Made by a program: the position numbers and the translations under genes | Part shown: positions 26,606 through 35,992 of the stretch, in pieces | Layout: the number at the start of each line of letters is the position of its first letter | How positions within the stretch are numbered: the first letter of the stretch is position 1 | The notes under the pieces: model-generated | Seen by the model: the letters and a program-made list of their open reading frames with translations, nothing else | Database searches by the model: none | Told to the model about the DNA's origin: nothing | Assembly: GCF_009930815.1 (NCBI RefSeq) | Contig: NZ_CP022222.1 | Location: forward strand, 8,350,501-8,414,500 | Origin: Bradyrhizobium sp. CCBAU 051011 | Lineage (GTDB): Bacteria; Pseudomonadota; Alphaproteobacteria; Rhizobiales; Xanthobacteraceae | DNA length: 64,000 nt | Reading direction: 5' to 3'

Positions 26606-27219
26606 TCCGGTACGGCCAGTAATGAGGGCAGCACGTTCACCGCCGGGATCTGGACCTGCACCTGGTAATGCTCGATCGGCTTTACCCCGTGGTGCCAGAT
26701 CTTTTCGAGGATAAAAGCCAACGATCCTTCGCCAGAGCTTCGATGCAGCAGCCATGAATCACTCGTGTGAGCGGGATTGTTGTGGTATTCGAAAATGCCG
26801 GGAAGACAAATAAATGGCCGATCATCAGGGCTGTTGTACTGAATCATGTTTGTCATTTGCACCCCTCCCTGCTGGGCCAGCGCCAGAATGGTCTCGGGAG
26901 TTGCGCCGGGGATTGCCGCACGGCGAAGCATTTGCAGCTGGAGCAATTTGGCGGGTATCGGTTCGCGCATGAAAGGGTCCACGAACCTGACGGAGGGCGG
27001 CCGCAGATCGTAATTCGTAAAATTCAGCACGATGGCAGCGACGATCGGAGGCGGTCTCGGCTTAGTCGCCGCGAAAGCCACAAAGATCTCCGGAAACTCT
27101 GCGTCAAGCAGGATCCAGCCCCTCTTGCGATAGGCCGATTCCATGCTCCGATAGTTGGCAAGCTCCCGCTCGAACTTTACGCGCGAGACCTCGGGATCGA
27201 CAGTTTGGAGATCAGCCAC
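26602..27219 (-). CDS. E2-like protein with predicted metal-binding CEHH motif
   Basis: 205 residues, GTG start overlapping the end of the Ubl gene by eight bases. The first half (FERELANYRSMESAYRKRGW, VAAIVLNFTNYDLRPPSVRF, VDPFMREPI) resembles the UBC/E2 fold seen in bacterial ubiquitin-like operons; the second has FICLPGIFEYHNNPAHTSDS, a Cys-x5-Glu-x-His-x4-His pattern that I recall as a predicted metal-binding domain linked to these operons. The Cys here is the only obvious catalytic-type Cys. Whether it carries a thioester or binds metal cannot be decided from sequence. Confidence 0.75.
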   Translation of the reverse strand: MADLQTVDPEVSRVKFERELANYRSMESAYRKRGWILLDAEFPEIFVAFAATKPRPPPIVAAIVLNFTNYDLRPPSVRFVDPFMREPIPAKLLQLQMLRRAAIPGATPETILALAQQGGVQMTNMIQYNSPDDRPFICLPGIFEYHNNPAHTSDSWLLHRSSGEGSLAFILEKIWHHGVKPIEHYQVQVQIPAVNVLPSLLAVPE

Positions 27220-27502
27220 CGGCCACGCCAGCCTTGAGGCTCAGGAACAGCGTCACTTGCTTGCCAAATCCAAACTCGCCTAGCTTCTTGTCCGGATCCA
27301 ACAGCTCGCCCGCTTCGTTCTTGATCTCCCAATTTTCGGGCGGCTGAGCCAGGTTATTGGTCTCCTCCAGCGCCTTTTGGCGGGCCACATGCAGCGGCTG
27401 CTGCTCTATGGCCTTAATGACGACAGGCTGACCGTTCACGACCATCGTGATTTCGACGAAATCCGCGCCGTGATCACTTCCCGGCTTCTTCTCATTCTTC
27501 AT
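27212..27502 (-). CDS. ubiquitin-like protein ending in Gly-Gly (DUF2604-like)
   Basis: 96 residues. A beta-grasp pattern is visible: FVEITMVVNGQPVVIKAIEQ (strands 1-2), PLHVARQKALEETNN (helix), NWEIKNEAGELLDPDKKLGE, and a final strand VTLFLSLKAGVAGG. The C-terminus is exactly Gly-Gly, so it needs no processing to be activated. ATG at 27502 with AGGA upstream; the open frame extends to 28006 but lacks a better start and overlaps other remnants. It is the first gene of an overlapping four-gene operon with E2-like, JAB and E1-like partners. Protein targets are unknown. Confidence 0.85.
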   Translation of the reverse strand: MKNEKKPGSDHGADFVEITMVVNGQPVVIKAIEQQPLHVARQKALEETNNLAQPPENWEIKNEAGELLDPDKKLGEFGFGKQVTLFLSLKAGVAGG

Positions 27503-27699
27503 TTTTGGTCCTGTTGTGTGTGGGCGGCGCTTGGAATCGATGCTGTCGATTGTATGCAGAGGACGACGTGTTAAAAAAAGCGAGCATGCCACAAGATGCA
27601 TTCGGAAAGTCTTCATTTGGCGCGGGGTTATGCAGTTTTCAGGCGTTGGCGCTCTTTCGTCCACATCTCCGACCCGTTGCGGCTTGAGCCGCGCAGACC

Positions 27700-27940
27700 G
27701 GCGGGCTCGCCAGTGAGCAGCATCCGGAACACGTCGCCACACTGGCGCATGCGGCTCAAGCTGGACAACCGATGTCTCGTGCCCTTCAACGGCTTTGCCG
27801 GATATGCCCGCGAACCGAACCCGAGACGAAGAAGAAGGATGTCGTCTGGTTCGCGCTAAAACGAGGATCGGCCGCTCTGTGCCTGCGCTGGCATCGGGAC
27901 CGAGTTCAGCGGCGACCGCGGCACCATATCCAAGCCGGTC
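27700..27940 (+). pseudogene. SRAP/YedK-family protein, fragment
   Basis: Frames on the plus strand give IRNTSPHWRMRLKLDNRCLV, PFNGFAGYAREPNP and, after a shift, ETKKKDVVWFALK. In SRAP proteins (abasic-site crosslinkers) the usual text is IRNTSSPHWR...RCLVPFNSFAEY. The N-terminal catalytic Cys region and the C-terminus are gone. Confidence 0.6.
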
Positions 27941-27942
27941 CC

Positions 27943-28140
27943 AATGGCAGAAGGAAGACCCCAAAATTCTCAAAGCCGTTAACGATGTAATTAAGGACAA
28001 GCGCAATCCACATAAGGGCTCGGGAACCGGAACCCCATAAGCATGATTTTGAAGGGTGATGGTTGCGGCGCATTACCGGAGAGCATCGACTCGTTTACCG
28101 CCCCAAGGGGCGAGACCCAGCAACTCGACACTCGCTCAAC
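27943..28140 (+). pseudogene. YoeB-type mRNA interferase, broken
   Basis: QWQKEDPKILKAVNDVIKDK and RNPHKG are followed, in another frame, by HDFEG, a stop, then WLRRITGEHRLVYR. In intact YoeB this reads WQKED...IGKPEPLKxxLxGxWSRRITxEHRLVY. A frameshift, an internal stop and loss of both ends inactivate it. No antitoxin gene is seen. Confidence 0.6.
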
Positions 28141-28839
28141 GTCGATACCACTGCTGAGCTGCTGATTCGCAATCCCGCCTTCCGAATCCTATTCGGAGGC
28201 GTGCTCAAGCCGGAGTACGTTCCCTGCCCCCGACCCCGAGGGTCCGCTGATGAAATGCTTGCCTATGACATAAAGCGACATGTACATCTGCCCAGGCTGG
28301 GCCGCGATGTTGTCTGAACATGCCTCCCGCAAATCCCAGTGCTCGATTCTGCGCCTTGACCGGCTCAGGCTGCGAGGTCCAGCTGGTGCTCAAGACGAGT
28401 TGCTCCTGCTGGCACGCCCAAAACCTACGCAACGTCGCAAAGTTGATCCCGCCGCCTACGCTGCAGTGCTGCGGTTCACCTAAGCACACCACGACTCAGG
28501 GCGACCATTGCTCTGTACCCTCCACAAAGCGCTGGTTCGTCGACTTGACGTGTCGTTCTCGTTAATCAATCGCCTTTTTGGTCGAACTCGGCCTGCTCCA
28601 GCGCAGGCAGAACCTGATCTAATCGCCGCATCACCGAGTGCAGCGAGTCGCTAAAACAGCTCCGTTCTGCTCCAGCTGCAAGCACTGTTCGCGCATCGAA
28701 GGTGCCCGCGGGCTGCGCTGGCGCCAAACTGCGGCCTCCGGAGAAGTTATCGTTGGCGATACCGGGTCCGAAGATCCCGAGAGCTGAGACGACGAACCGC
28801 CGTCTCGTTGTCCTGGCGGGGACGATCAGTTGGTGCTCA
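28141..28839. other. no gene recognised
   Basis: About 700 bases with short unconvincing open frames on both strands (for example 28205-28492 minus, Cys-rich). No domain, RNA or repeat recognised. Confidence 0.35.
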
Positions 28840-29598
28840 TCAAAAGATATACTCGGGAGCCAGCCATTTGTGTGGGACGCCGGTCGTCAGACCGCCATCG
28901 ATAACGATCTCGGAACCGGTAAGATAACTGGACTCGTCGCTGAGCAGGAACAAGACTGCCTGCGACACTTCCTGCGGCCGGCCGGCCCGTCCCAGTGGAA
29001 TGGGGAAAATGGAGGGATCGAAGCTCACGGTCATCGGCGTGGTGATGAAGCCGGGATGGATCGAGTTGACGCGGACGCCCGAGGCCGCGGCCTCCAGAGC
29101 AGCAGACTTGGTTATGCCTCGCACGCCGAACTTGGAAGCGACATAGGCATGAAGCCCGGCAGTGCCCCGGAGCCCCTCGACGGACGAGACATTAACGATC
29201 GAACCTCCGCCTACGCGCCGGATTGCCGGCAGAGCCGCCTGCATTCCAAGGAACGCTCCGGTCAAATTGACTGCGATAATCTTGTTCCACTGATCAAGCG
29301 GGAACTGCTCGATCGGGGCCGTGCTGGCGATGCCAGCATTGTTAACCAGCCCATGCAGCGCGCCGAAGCTGCTCTCAGCGGTCGCGACCGCCCTAGCCCA
29401 CTCCTCCGGCTGGGTGACGTCCTGAGGTACATAGATGGCGGAAGCGCCCAGTTCAGCCGCGAGAGCCTCTCCTTGTGTATGAAGAATATCAGTGATTACG
29501 ACCTTGGCGCCTTCAGCTACAAGCAGGCGCGCATGAGCTGCACCCATCCCACGAGCTCCGCCGGTCACCAGAATGACCTTTTCGTTCACACGTCCCAT
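28840..29598 (-). CDS. short-chain dehydrogenase/reductase
   Basis: 252-residue classical SDR. NAD(P)-binding TGGARGMG (residues 11-18), an Asp after beta-strand 2 (VVITDIL) that favours NAD over NADP, NNAG, catalytic Ser in VNVSSVEG, YVASK (Tyr and Lys), and PGFITTPM. The closest types I can name are the 3-alpha/20-beta-hydroxysteroid and related dehydrogenases; substrate is not predictable. It lies alone between remnants, downstream of fix genes on the same strand but separated by about 700 bases. Confidence 0.85.
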   Translation of the reverse strand: MGRVNEKVILVTGGARGMGAAHARLLVAEGAKVVITDILHTQGEALAAELGASAIYVPQDVTQPEEWARAVATAESSFGALHGLVNNAGIASTAPIEQFPLDQWNKIIAVNLTGAFLGMQAALPAIRRVGGGSIVNVSSVEGLRGTAGLHAYVASKFGVRGITKSAALEAAASGVRVNSIHPGFITTPMTVSFDPSIFPIPLGRAGRPQEVSQAVLFLLSDESSYLTGSEIVIDGGLTTGVPHKWLAPEYIF

Positions 29599-30310
29599 GA
29601 CATGTTCCTTGCTTCGCTCCGTCGATCAGTGGCTGCGCAGCGGGGCGATCAGCTCGAGCCCATCTTTCTCGCTTAGACCGGACAACCTTGACGATCTCGC
29701 CGCCCGAAACCAGGCGCGCCCTGTCATGCCAGAAGAACTCCTGATGGTGCTCCATCAGTTCGTCCTTCGCCGACTTGGCCGGACGCCTGCTAGGGAAATG
29801 GGGGTTAGCAGTTCGTAGGTGCAAGTGGATCTTCCTCGAACATGTGCCTCGCCGCGCATGACCTAGCCATCCTTCAGCATGGGCATGGCTGCTGTCACCA
29901 AACGGCTCCCTCTTCTCAAAGGAACGACATTCTCGCCCAATATTTCCGCGCCTCGTTGATGAGATTGGCTGCTGCCGCCTACAGGCGCCGGCTCCCACCA
30001 AACCGGCGTTCGCGGAGCCGCCTGCCGCGTTTGGATCAGGCTTTGACGAGCGAGAGCAACGCACATGAGGTTCTCCGGCGTGCAGCGGCGGGAAGATCCA
30101 GATCTTCTAATCGGTGCGCCAATGATGGCGCGCGCAGAAACACTAGGAGAATCTGATTGCGAGGCAAAGCTCCCGCGACCGTTCCGTGCGCCGGGCGCAT
30201 CACCAGCTACCGCCATTGATAAGGCTCTCCGCACAAGAAGGGCGCGGAGACATGGATTTGCCGTGAGATGCCTTAGCAACGGCGTTCACGCTGAGCCTGC
30301 TGTGCAGTTC
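29599..30310. other. probable degenerate sequence, no gene recognised
   Basis: About 710 bases. The minus-strand frame MEHHQEFFWHDRARLVSGGE (near 29660-29760) could be the end of an unknown gene, but I cannot name it and no intact gene is supported. No RNA gene seen. Confidence 0.35.
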
Positions 30311-30607
30311 TCATCCGAACTTGAACAACACACCGTATCCGCCACGCGGATAGCTCCATTCGATGTCGCCGGTGGGCTCGCCGATGACGCGGCAGGTGCC
30401 GCACTCGATGCAGCCGTCGACGGTGACCTCGACTTGCCCCTTATCGTTGAGCTCATAGCAGCGCGCCGGGCAGACCTTTAAAAGCGCAAGCAACTGCGGG
30501 GATGGCTTCGTGTGTGCGCGCACTTTGACGTGAGGACGACCGACGTCGACAAGATAGCGGTTATAGAACAGCTTGTCCTCGACGCGCACTGATGTCTCGA
30601 CATTCAT
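30311..30607 (-). CDS. fixX: ferredoxin-like protein FixX
   Basis: 98 residues. [18 protein letters not shown] and [15 protein letters not shown] provide the Cys motif (Cx3C ... CxxCxxC) for a 4Fe-4S cluster. FixX hands electrons between the FixAB flavoprotein/FixC branch and nitrogenase or its reductase. It follows fixC by 32 bases with AAGGAAG before the ATG. Length and N-terminus ([20 protein letters not shown]) match the usual family. Confidence 0.92.
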   Translation of the reverse strand: MNVETSVRVEDKLFYNRYLVDVGRPHVKVRAHTKPSPQLLALLKVCPARCYELNDKGQVEVTVDGCIECGTCRVIGEPTGDIEWSYPRGGYGVLFKFG

Positions 30608-30639
30608 ATTTCAGCTTCCTTGACTTCGATTTGGGCTGG

Positions 30640-31947
30640 TTAGCGCCATGCACGGGCGAGGCGGAATGCATCGCCAAATAGACCGGTCCAGGACCGCGCG
30701 TTGACAAAAGATTTCATTGTCACCTTCTCTTTCTCAGCCTTCGGCGTACCGTCGACGCGTACATAGTTCTGCATCGCCTTCGAGACGAGCTGCGGATAGG
30801 TAAGAAAGAAGTTTTGCGAGTTGGTATGCATCAGCATCGGCATATCCTTGTGCTTCTTCAGATCCTTAATCACGAAAGAGTCATCCAGCATCTTCTTGTA
30901 GACTGACAGATTTGCCGCGGTCATGGGTTGGCAGTGCGATTTCACCTGGACAATCGCTTCCGCCGCGATGCGGCCCGAAGTCATCGCGAGGTTAGAGCCC
31001 TCGCGATGAATGGCATTGTTGAGCTGCGCCGCATCGCCCACCACCACCCAGCCGTCGCCATAGAGCTGCGGGATCGCCTTGTAGCCGCCTTCAGGAATGA
31101 GGTGGGCGGAATATTCCTTGACCTCCGAGCCCTCGATCAGGGGCGCCACGGATGGGTGACGCTTGAAACAGTCGAGCAGCCCATATGGCGTCTCTCCGGT
31201 GCGCTGAAAGTCGGCGACGATACAGCCGATGCCGATCGAGATGCACTCTTTATTGGCATAGATGAAGCCCATTCCGGTCATGCCACGGGAAATGGTGCCG
31301 GCCGCTTCGACAACGACGCCTTCGTCACCCTTGAGATTGAAGTGGGCCTCGATGGTCTCACGCGGCAAAAAGTGCATTTCCTTAACCGCGAGTGCTACCT
31401 TGTCGGGCTTGGGCCGCTCGCGCAGGCGCGCACGCGTACCGAGAAGGCCGTTCACGCCTTCGCCCAGCACCACGACATCTGCTTGGATTTCGCCGTCGGA
31501 GCGATCCGTATGAACACCGATGACTTTCCCATTGGCGTCCCGCGCGAGCTCAGTGACGGTGGTCTCGCACAACACGGTCGCGCCGGCCTCGCGCACTTTC
31601 GAGGAGAACCATTTATCGAACTGCGCGCGGATGATCGTATACCGGTTCGGCCGCTCCTCGTTGAAGTCTTCGGAGCGGTAGTGCACACCGAAATGGGAGC
31701 GATCGTCCATTATCCAGAACCGTTGCTCGACGAGATGACGTTCGAGCGGCGCGTCATCGCGGAAGTCCGGGATGAGCTTTTCGAGCATGTCGGCATAGAG
31801 GATTGCGCCTTGAACATTCTTCGATCCGGCATATTCACCGCGCTCGAGCTGCAGCACCTTCATGCCGCGTTTAGCCATCGTTAGCGCCGCCGCGTTGCCC
31901 GACATGCCGGCGCCGACCACGATTGCATCGAACTTCTCCTCGATCAC
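30640..31947 (-). CDS. fixC: flavoprotein-quinone oxidoreductase FixC
   Basis: 435 residues from a GTG at 31945-31947 that sits 5 bases after a strong AGGAGG; the longer frame to 32001 overlaps fixB and is rejected. FAD-binding [20 protein letters not shown] (GxGxxG), then [14 protein letters not shown], the second FAD motif [20 protein letters not shown], and [14 protein letters not shown]. Family role: electron-bifurcating or ETF-quinone-type electron transfer toward nitrogenase. Intact, ten bases after fixB. Its electron donor FixA is broken here. Confidence 0.92.
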   Translation of the reverse strand: MIEEKFDAIVVGAGMSGNAAALTMAKRGMKVLQLERGEYAGSKNVQGAILYADMLEKLIPDFRDDAPLERHLVEQRFWIMDDRSHFGVHYRSEDFNEERPNRYTIIRAQFDKWFSSKVREAGATVLCETTVTELARDANGKVIGVHTDRSDGEIQADVVVLGEGVNGLLGTRARLRERPKPDKVALAVKEMHFLPRETIEAHFNLKGDEGVVVEAAGTISRGMTGMGFIYANKECISIGIGCIVADFQRTGETPYGLLDCFKRHPSVAPLIEGSEVKEYSAHLIPEGGYKAIPQLYGDGWVVVGDAAQLNNAIHREGSNLAMTSGRIAAEAIVQVKSHCQPMTAANLSVYKKMLDDSFVIKDLKKHKDMPMLMHTNSQNFFLTYPQLVSKAMQNYVRVDGTPKAEKEKVTMKSFVNARSWTGLFGDAFRLARAWR

Positions 31948-31957
31948 AACAACCTCC

Positions 31958-33067
31958 TTAGCTCGCGATACGGTCGCGCGAATGCGGTGAAAGCCGTGCA
32001 CGAAATGCGGCCGTCAGCGCCGGTAACAAGTGCATAGCGTCGTTGACGACGCCGATATGGGCAAAGTCAAAGATTGGCGCGTTCTTATCGGTATTGATGG
32101 CGACGATCAGATCGGCGCCCTCCACGCCGACCCGATGCTGGATCGCGCCAGAAATGCCCGCGGCTATATAGAGCTTTGGCCGGATGGTCTTGCCCGTCTG
32201 GCCGATCTGCCGGTCGGAGGTGACCCAGCCCTTTTGTACCAGCGGACGCGAACAGCCATATTCGGCGCCGAGGACGGTGGCGAGCTGTCGTACCAGCTGG
32301 AAACTCTCCGGCGAGCCCAACCCCAGCCCGCCGGCGACGACGACGTCGGCATACGCGAGATTGGATTTGGCCGAATCACGGTCCGGCAGAAAGGATAGCA
32401 CTTTGGTGACGATGTCTTCTTCGAGCAGGCGGAGCGGATGGACGACAATGCGGGCGGCATCGCGCGCGACACGCTCTGGCATCGGCATCACGCGCGGGCG
32501 GACGGTTGCCATCTGCGGCCGGTAATTCAACGTGTAGATCGTGCAAAGCAGCGATCCGCCAAAGGTCGGACGCGTGGCGGCAAGCGAACCATCCGCGTCA
32601 ACGTCGAGCTCAGTGCAGTCCGCAGTGAGACCCGTAAGTAGTGTAGTGGCTACCGATCCTGCAAGATCGCGACCCAGCGTGGTGGCGCCCAACAGGAGGA
32701 TCTCTGGCTTGTAGGTGTTGACGAGATCGGTCAGCGCCTTCGTGTAGGACTCGTTTCGATACTCCGACAGCACATGCTCGCTCACAAGATAGGCTAGGTC
32801 GGCCCCGTAGCAGAAGGATTCGAGCGCAGCATTGCGCGTGGTTGCGGCCTCCGGGCCGATGACGACCGCGGCGAGATCAACCTTCAGCTTGTCGGCAAGC
32901 CTGCGGCCTGCGCCCATGAGTTCCCAGGAGACGGGATGCACCTGGCCGCGCTCCTGCTCGACGAAGACCCAGACGTGCTTGTAGGCCTTAAAGTGCTCGG
33001 GCAATTCTTTTTTGATTCCTGCGCGGCCGGCCGCGGCAGGCGTGGGAGCCTTGGTGACGTTGCTCAT
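31958..33067 (-). CDS. fixB: electron transfer flavoprotein alpha-type subunit FixB
   Basis: 369 residues. [20 protein letters not shown] at the start, then [20 protein letters not shown] and, in the FAD domain, [40 protein letters not shown] and [20 protein letters not shown], all characteristic of ETF alpha. It pairs with FixA (ETF beta). ATG at 33067, 15 bases after the fixA stop. Intact. Confidence 0.92.
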   Translation of the reverse strand: MSNVTKAPTPAAAGRAGIKKELPEHFKAYKHVWVFVEQERGQVHPVSWELMGAGRRLADKLKVDLAAVVIGPEAATTRNAALESFCYGADLAYLVSEHVLSEYRNESYTKALTDLVNTYKPEILLLGATTLGRDLAGSVATTLLTGLTADCTELDVDADGSLAATRPTFGGSLLCTIYTLNYRPQMATVRPRVMPMPERVARDAARIVVHPLRLLEEDIVTKVLSFLPDRDSAKSNLAYADVVVAGGLGLGSPESFQLVRQLATVLGAEYGCSRPLVQKGWVTSDRQIGQTGKTIRPKLYIAAGISGAIQHRVGVEGADLIVAINTDKNAPIFDFAHIGVVNDAMHLLPALTAAFRARLSPHSRDRIAS

Positions 33068-33082
33068 AGCTTTGAATTCCCC

Positions 33083-33615
33083 TCAGAACCTGCGCGCCTG
33101 CGCCACAAGATCGGTCTCTAGGTTGGGTTGGCCCTTCAAGATAGCTTTCATCAGCACCTCCATCGGCTGCTTGGGGGGCTTCCACCAGCCCCGCCTTCTC
33201 GGCACGTGGCGCCGGCGCAAAGGCCCGCTTGACGACCCGCGAGCCGAGCGCGACGCATTTCGACACTCTTCGACGTCGGCCTCCTGCGCGCTCCATTTTA
33301 CAATCGGCCCCAGCGCCGCCCGCAGGGCGGCGGTCATCACGGACGGCAAATCTGGCTCGTTGCCTGCGCCATGGTTGACCAGCGGATTTGTGCGCAATAT
33401 CTGCACGCCGGGTCCGGCGCGGCGCTCCGCGTCGACCGTGGTGAGCGCGGTGATCTCGCTGCCGAACTTGTCACGCAATTGGAGCGCGGCCTCGAGCGCG
33501 AACAAGTATCGGTTGATGATGCTCGGCCGCCATGACGCACCATGGTGTTGGTCACGGGATTGACGCGGATCTGCGCGGAATCGGGAACCTGCTTGGTGCA
33601 AACGATACTGTGCAT
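33083..33615 (-). pseudogene. fixA: electron transfer flavoprotein beta-type subunit FixA, broken
   Basis: Starts MHSIVCTKQVPDSAQIRVNP, the normal FixA N-terminus, at ATG 33613-33615 with GGAGAAGG upstream. Near 33535 the frame shifts; the next frame gives LFALEAALQLRDKFGSEITA. Then the text jumps to DAERRAGPGVQILR, so about 90-100 codons of the middle (including the dinucleotide-binding part) are deleted around 33430. More changes follow, but VKWSAQEADVEE and a C-terminal LKGQPNLETDLVAQARR remain. Expected full length about 280. Not functional, although the promoter upstream is well kept. Confidence 0.85.
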
Positions 33616-33856
33616 GCCTTCTCCAGAGTAGCGTGGAACGCGAGTTACCATTGGCGGCCGTCTCCGGGTCAATCCCAGCCTCAATGGCGGCGTCAGAGGC
33701 AACTGCGAACGGCATTACGCTAGCGTGAGCCATAAGATGATCCCGGCGCGAGCGGCGAGCAGTGACGGCACAACATTTTTGGTTTTTCTCCAAATCTCAT
33801 CTCCGACGGCAACAAAACTGTGTAGTCGGCGCCAATGACGGACTTGGCCGGAGAAC

Positions 33857-33873
33857 AGCAAGTGTCGTACCAG
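33857..33873 (-). promoter_or_regulatory. sigma-54 promoter of the fixABCX operon
   Basis: Minus strand CTGGTACGACACTTGCT: GG and GC are 10 bases apart. It lies about 240 bases upstream of the fixA ATG and downstream of nifW. Confidence 0.7.
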
Positions 33874-33966
33874 TTGGGGACATCAAAAATCAGCCGTCCA
33901 TTCAACAACTTAAGAAAGTTGACAAAGACTGGGCGTTAGCATCGCCGATCCTACAATTCCGACATA

Positions 33967-33982
33967 AGTCGCGAATGCGACA
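33967..33982. promoter_or_regulatory. degenerate NifA upstream site of fixA
   Basis: AGT-N10-ACA, one base from the TGT-N10-ACA consensus, with the same inner CGC-N4-GCG symmetry as the exact site before nifV. It is about 95 bases upstream of the sigma-54 promoter. Confidence 0.45.
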
Positions 33983-34089
33983 GCGCCGCTTCGCTTCATT
34001 GCTGTACAGAGTTGATCTGGATGAAGAGGAATATGGCACAACGCGCTGCACCGACATGGCTTGGGGGCAGATCTGAACCATGTGTGAGG

Positions 34090-34431
34090 CTATTTCAGCG
34101 AGCTCAACGGCACGAATGCCGCCGGTTTCTTGGGCTCGGCGACCGCATCCTTCAAGACCTTGAACACCCGCTGGTCGATCGGCGAGGACGCCACGAAGTC
34201 GGCATAAGCCTGCTCCAGCACCGCCTTGCACCGCGCCGTTACCTCGGCCTCCGCGCTATCTTCGAATACTTCCTTGGCGAGATATTGTCCCATGCGCTTT
34301 AAGATATGCAGGCGCGCGACATTGACAATCTTCGGGTCGTAATCGACGTCAAGCAGCGCAAAAAAGTCTTCAGCCGAGGAGGCTTTGTTGAGTCGATCCA
34401 GGATGCCGACTGCCGCCTGCATGTTGCTCAT
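34090..34431 (-). CDS. nifW: nitrogenase-stabilising protein NifW
   Basis: 113 residues. LNKASSAEDFFALLDVDYDP and VNVARLHILKRMGQYLAKEV are the diagnostic NifW text. NifW associates with the MoFe protein and helps its maturation or protects it from oxygen. ATG at 34431 with AAGGAG upstream; an internal Met at 34422 is possible. It lies about 200 bases downstream of nifV on the same strand and probably shares its transcript. Intact. Confidence 0.92.
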   Translation of the reverse strand: MSNMQAAVGILDRLNKASSAEDFFALLDVDYDPKIVNVARLHILKRMGQYLAKEVFEDSAEAEVTARCKAVLEQAYADFVASSPIDQRVFKVLKDAVAEPKKPAAFVPLSSLK

Positions 34432-34631
34432 CGAGATATCTCCTTTGGGTTAGATCGCCGGCCTGTGGTCGGGACCCGACGCCGGCTGGTCATCTCCTTG
34501 CGACGCTGCTTCGCGCAGGCGGCGCTGCATATGGCCTCCAGACCTATGTCGTCGTGGATCAGCGAGGAACCTCCGTGGCACGCCGGCGGTTTCGAAGTGA
34601 TCGGCTGTAATAATGCCGGACCATGGCCGCC

Positions 34632-35819
34632 TCACGCTCCATTGATCAACAAGCGCTCGCAGACGTCGCGCCAGATCGCCACCACCGTCTCGCACGCGAC
34701 CGGTCGCTTGTGCTCGATGGCATGTTTCCGCACCCGCAACAGGATCTGTCTTGCCTCTTCGGCGCTGGCGGTGAGCTGCAATTCGTCGAGCAACGTGGTG
34801 ATCGACGACAGCCCGGAATGCTTGCCGATCACAATACGGTTGGAGCGACCAAGCAAGCGGGGGTCGAGCGACTGATACGTGCGTTGATCTTTCATTAAGC
34901 CATGGACATGAATGCCGGATTCGTGGGTGAACACATGCTCACCCACGATCGCCTTGTTCAGAGGAATCGTGCGTGCAGCCGCGGCTGCCACAACGGCCGC
35001 GACGTTCTGCAGCTCCGGCAGCACGATGCCGGTGTCGCGCCCGTAGAGCTGTTTGAGAGCGACCGCGACTTCTTCCAGCGGTGCATTGCCCGCCCGCTCG
35101 CCGAGACCGATGACAGTCACCGAGGCATGGCTCGCGCCGCCCTTGATGGCGGCGAGCGTATTGGCGGTCGCGAGCCCGAGATCGTCATGGCCGTGAAATT
35201 CGAGCTCAAGATCGGTGGTCGAACGCAAACGAGCGATCAGCGCAAAGGTGGAGTCGGGATCAAGCACGCTGAGCGTATCGGCAATGCGAAAGCGCCGTGC
35301 GCCCGCGGCTTTTGCGGTGGCGATCAGCGTGGTGAGAAAATCGACATCTGCGCGGGAGGAGTCCTCGCCGCCGACGGCAACCTCAACCCCCCGCTCGCGG
35401 GCATAACTTACCACCCGTCTCACTTGCTCCAGCGCCAGCTCGCGGTCACCGCCAAGCTTGGCTCCAATCTGCACGTCAGAGGCTGGGATGGAGACATTGA
35501 CCATCGACACCTTGGCCTCGATTGCCGCATCGACGTCGACTTCACGCATCCGGCACCAGCCAATGCTGGTGACCGGGAGACCGATCTCGACCACGGCTCG
35601 GATAGCCGCGATTTCCTCACTGCCCATGGCAGGCGTACCTACTTCGATCTCGGTGACACCGGCGCGCGCCAGCGCCTGCGCGATCGTCACCTTTTCGTCG
35701 GTGGTGAAGGCAACACCAGGAGCCTGTTCGCCGTCGCGCAGCGTCGTGTCGTTGAGTACGATCGGACCTGCCCATGACGTCTTGGACCATGACGGTTTGG
35801 CAGAGGCGACGGCGATCAT
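34632..35819 (-). CDS. nifV: homocitrate synthase NifV
   Basis: 395 residues. [20 protein letters not shown] (catalytic Arg-Asp and metal Asp), [20 protein letters not shown] (metal-binding His-x-His), and [14 protein letters not shown] identify the isopropylmalate/homocitrate synthase family; position between nifW and nifQ makes NifV the choice over LeuA. It condenses acetyl-CoA and 2-oxoglutarate into homocitrate for the FeMo cofactor. ATG at 35819 has AGGAG; the frame extends upstream to 35888 without a ribosome site. A sigma-54 promoter ends 34 bases upstream and a NifA site lies beyond. Many legume symbionts lack nifV and depend on the host; its presence implies possible free-living fixation. 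Confidence 0.9.
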   Translation of the reverse strand: MIAVASAKPSWSKTSWAGPIVLNDTTLRDGEQAPGVAFTTDEKVTIAQALARAGVTEIEVGTPAMGSEEIAAIRAVVEIGLPVTSIGWCRMREVDVDAAIEAKVSMVNVSIPASDVQIGAKLGGDRELALEQVRRVVSYARERGVEVAVGGEDSSRADVDFLTTLIATAKAAGARRFRIADTLSVLDPDSTFALIARLRSTTDLELEFHGHDDLGLATANTLAAIKGGASHASVTVIGLGERAGNAPLEEVAVALKQLYGRDTGIVLPELQNVAAVVAAAAARTIPLNKAIVGEHVFTHESGIHVHGLMKDQRTYQSLDPRLLGRSNRIVIGKHSGLSSITTLLDELQLTASAEEARQILLRVRKHAIEHKRPVACETVVAIWRDVCERLLINGA

Positions 35820-35853
35820 GGAAGGCTCCTTGTTCCTGGCAAAGCAAGACTTG

Positions 35854-35870
35854 AGCAACCCGCATGCCAG
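35854..35870 (-). promoter_or_regulatory. sigma-54 promoter of nifV
   Basis: Minus strand CTGGCATGCGGGTTGCT: GG-N10-GC spacing exact, close to consensus. It ends 34 bases before the nifV ATG. Confidence 0.8.
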
Positions 35871-35926
35871 GCCGGCGCTCGGCCCCAAGCTATTGGACTA
35901 GCTAGCAGTTTTCGGCACATTCGGAT

Positions 35927-35942
35927 TGTCGCAAACGCGACA
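35927..35942. promoter_or_regulatory. NifA upstream activator site of nifV
   Basis: Exact TGT-N10-ACA (inner CGCAAACGCG), 56 bases upstream of the -24 element of nifV. Confidence 0.75.
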
Positions 35943-35992
35943 GCATCGCAAACTCAAGGCGTCGGCTTAACCTCACCATACGGTGGATGCCA

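Noticed and set aside
30928..31884. Plus-strand 318-codon open frame over fixC
   Set aside because: Fully antisense to fixC, which has all FAD motifs and a strong ribosome site.
33616..33793. N-terminal extension or small gene before fixA (MAHASVMPFAVASDAAIEAG)
   Set aside because: Frame runs into fixA in the wrong phase, no homology recognised; the FixA start at 33615 has its own ribosome site.
34902..35777. Plus-strand 291-codon open frame over nifV
   Set aside because: Antisense shadow of nifV.
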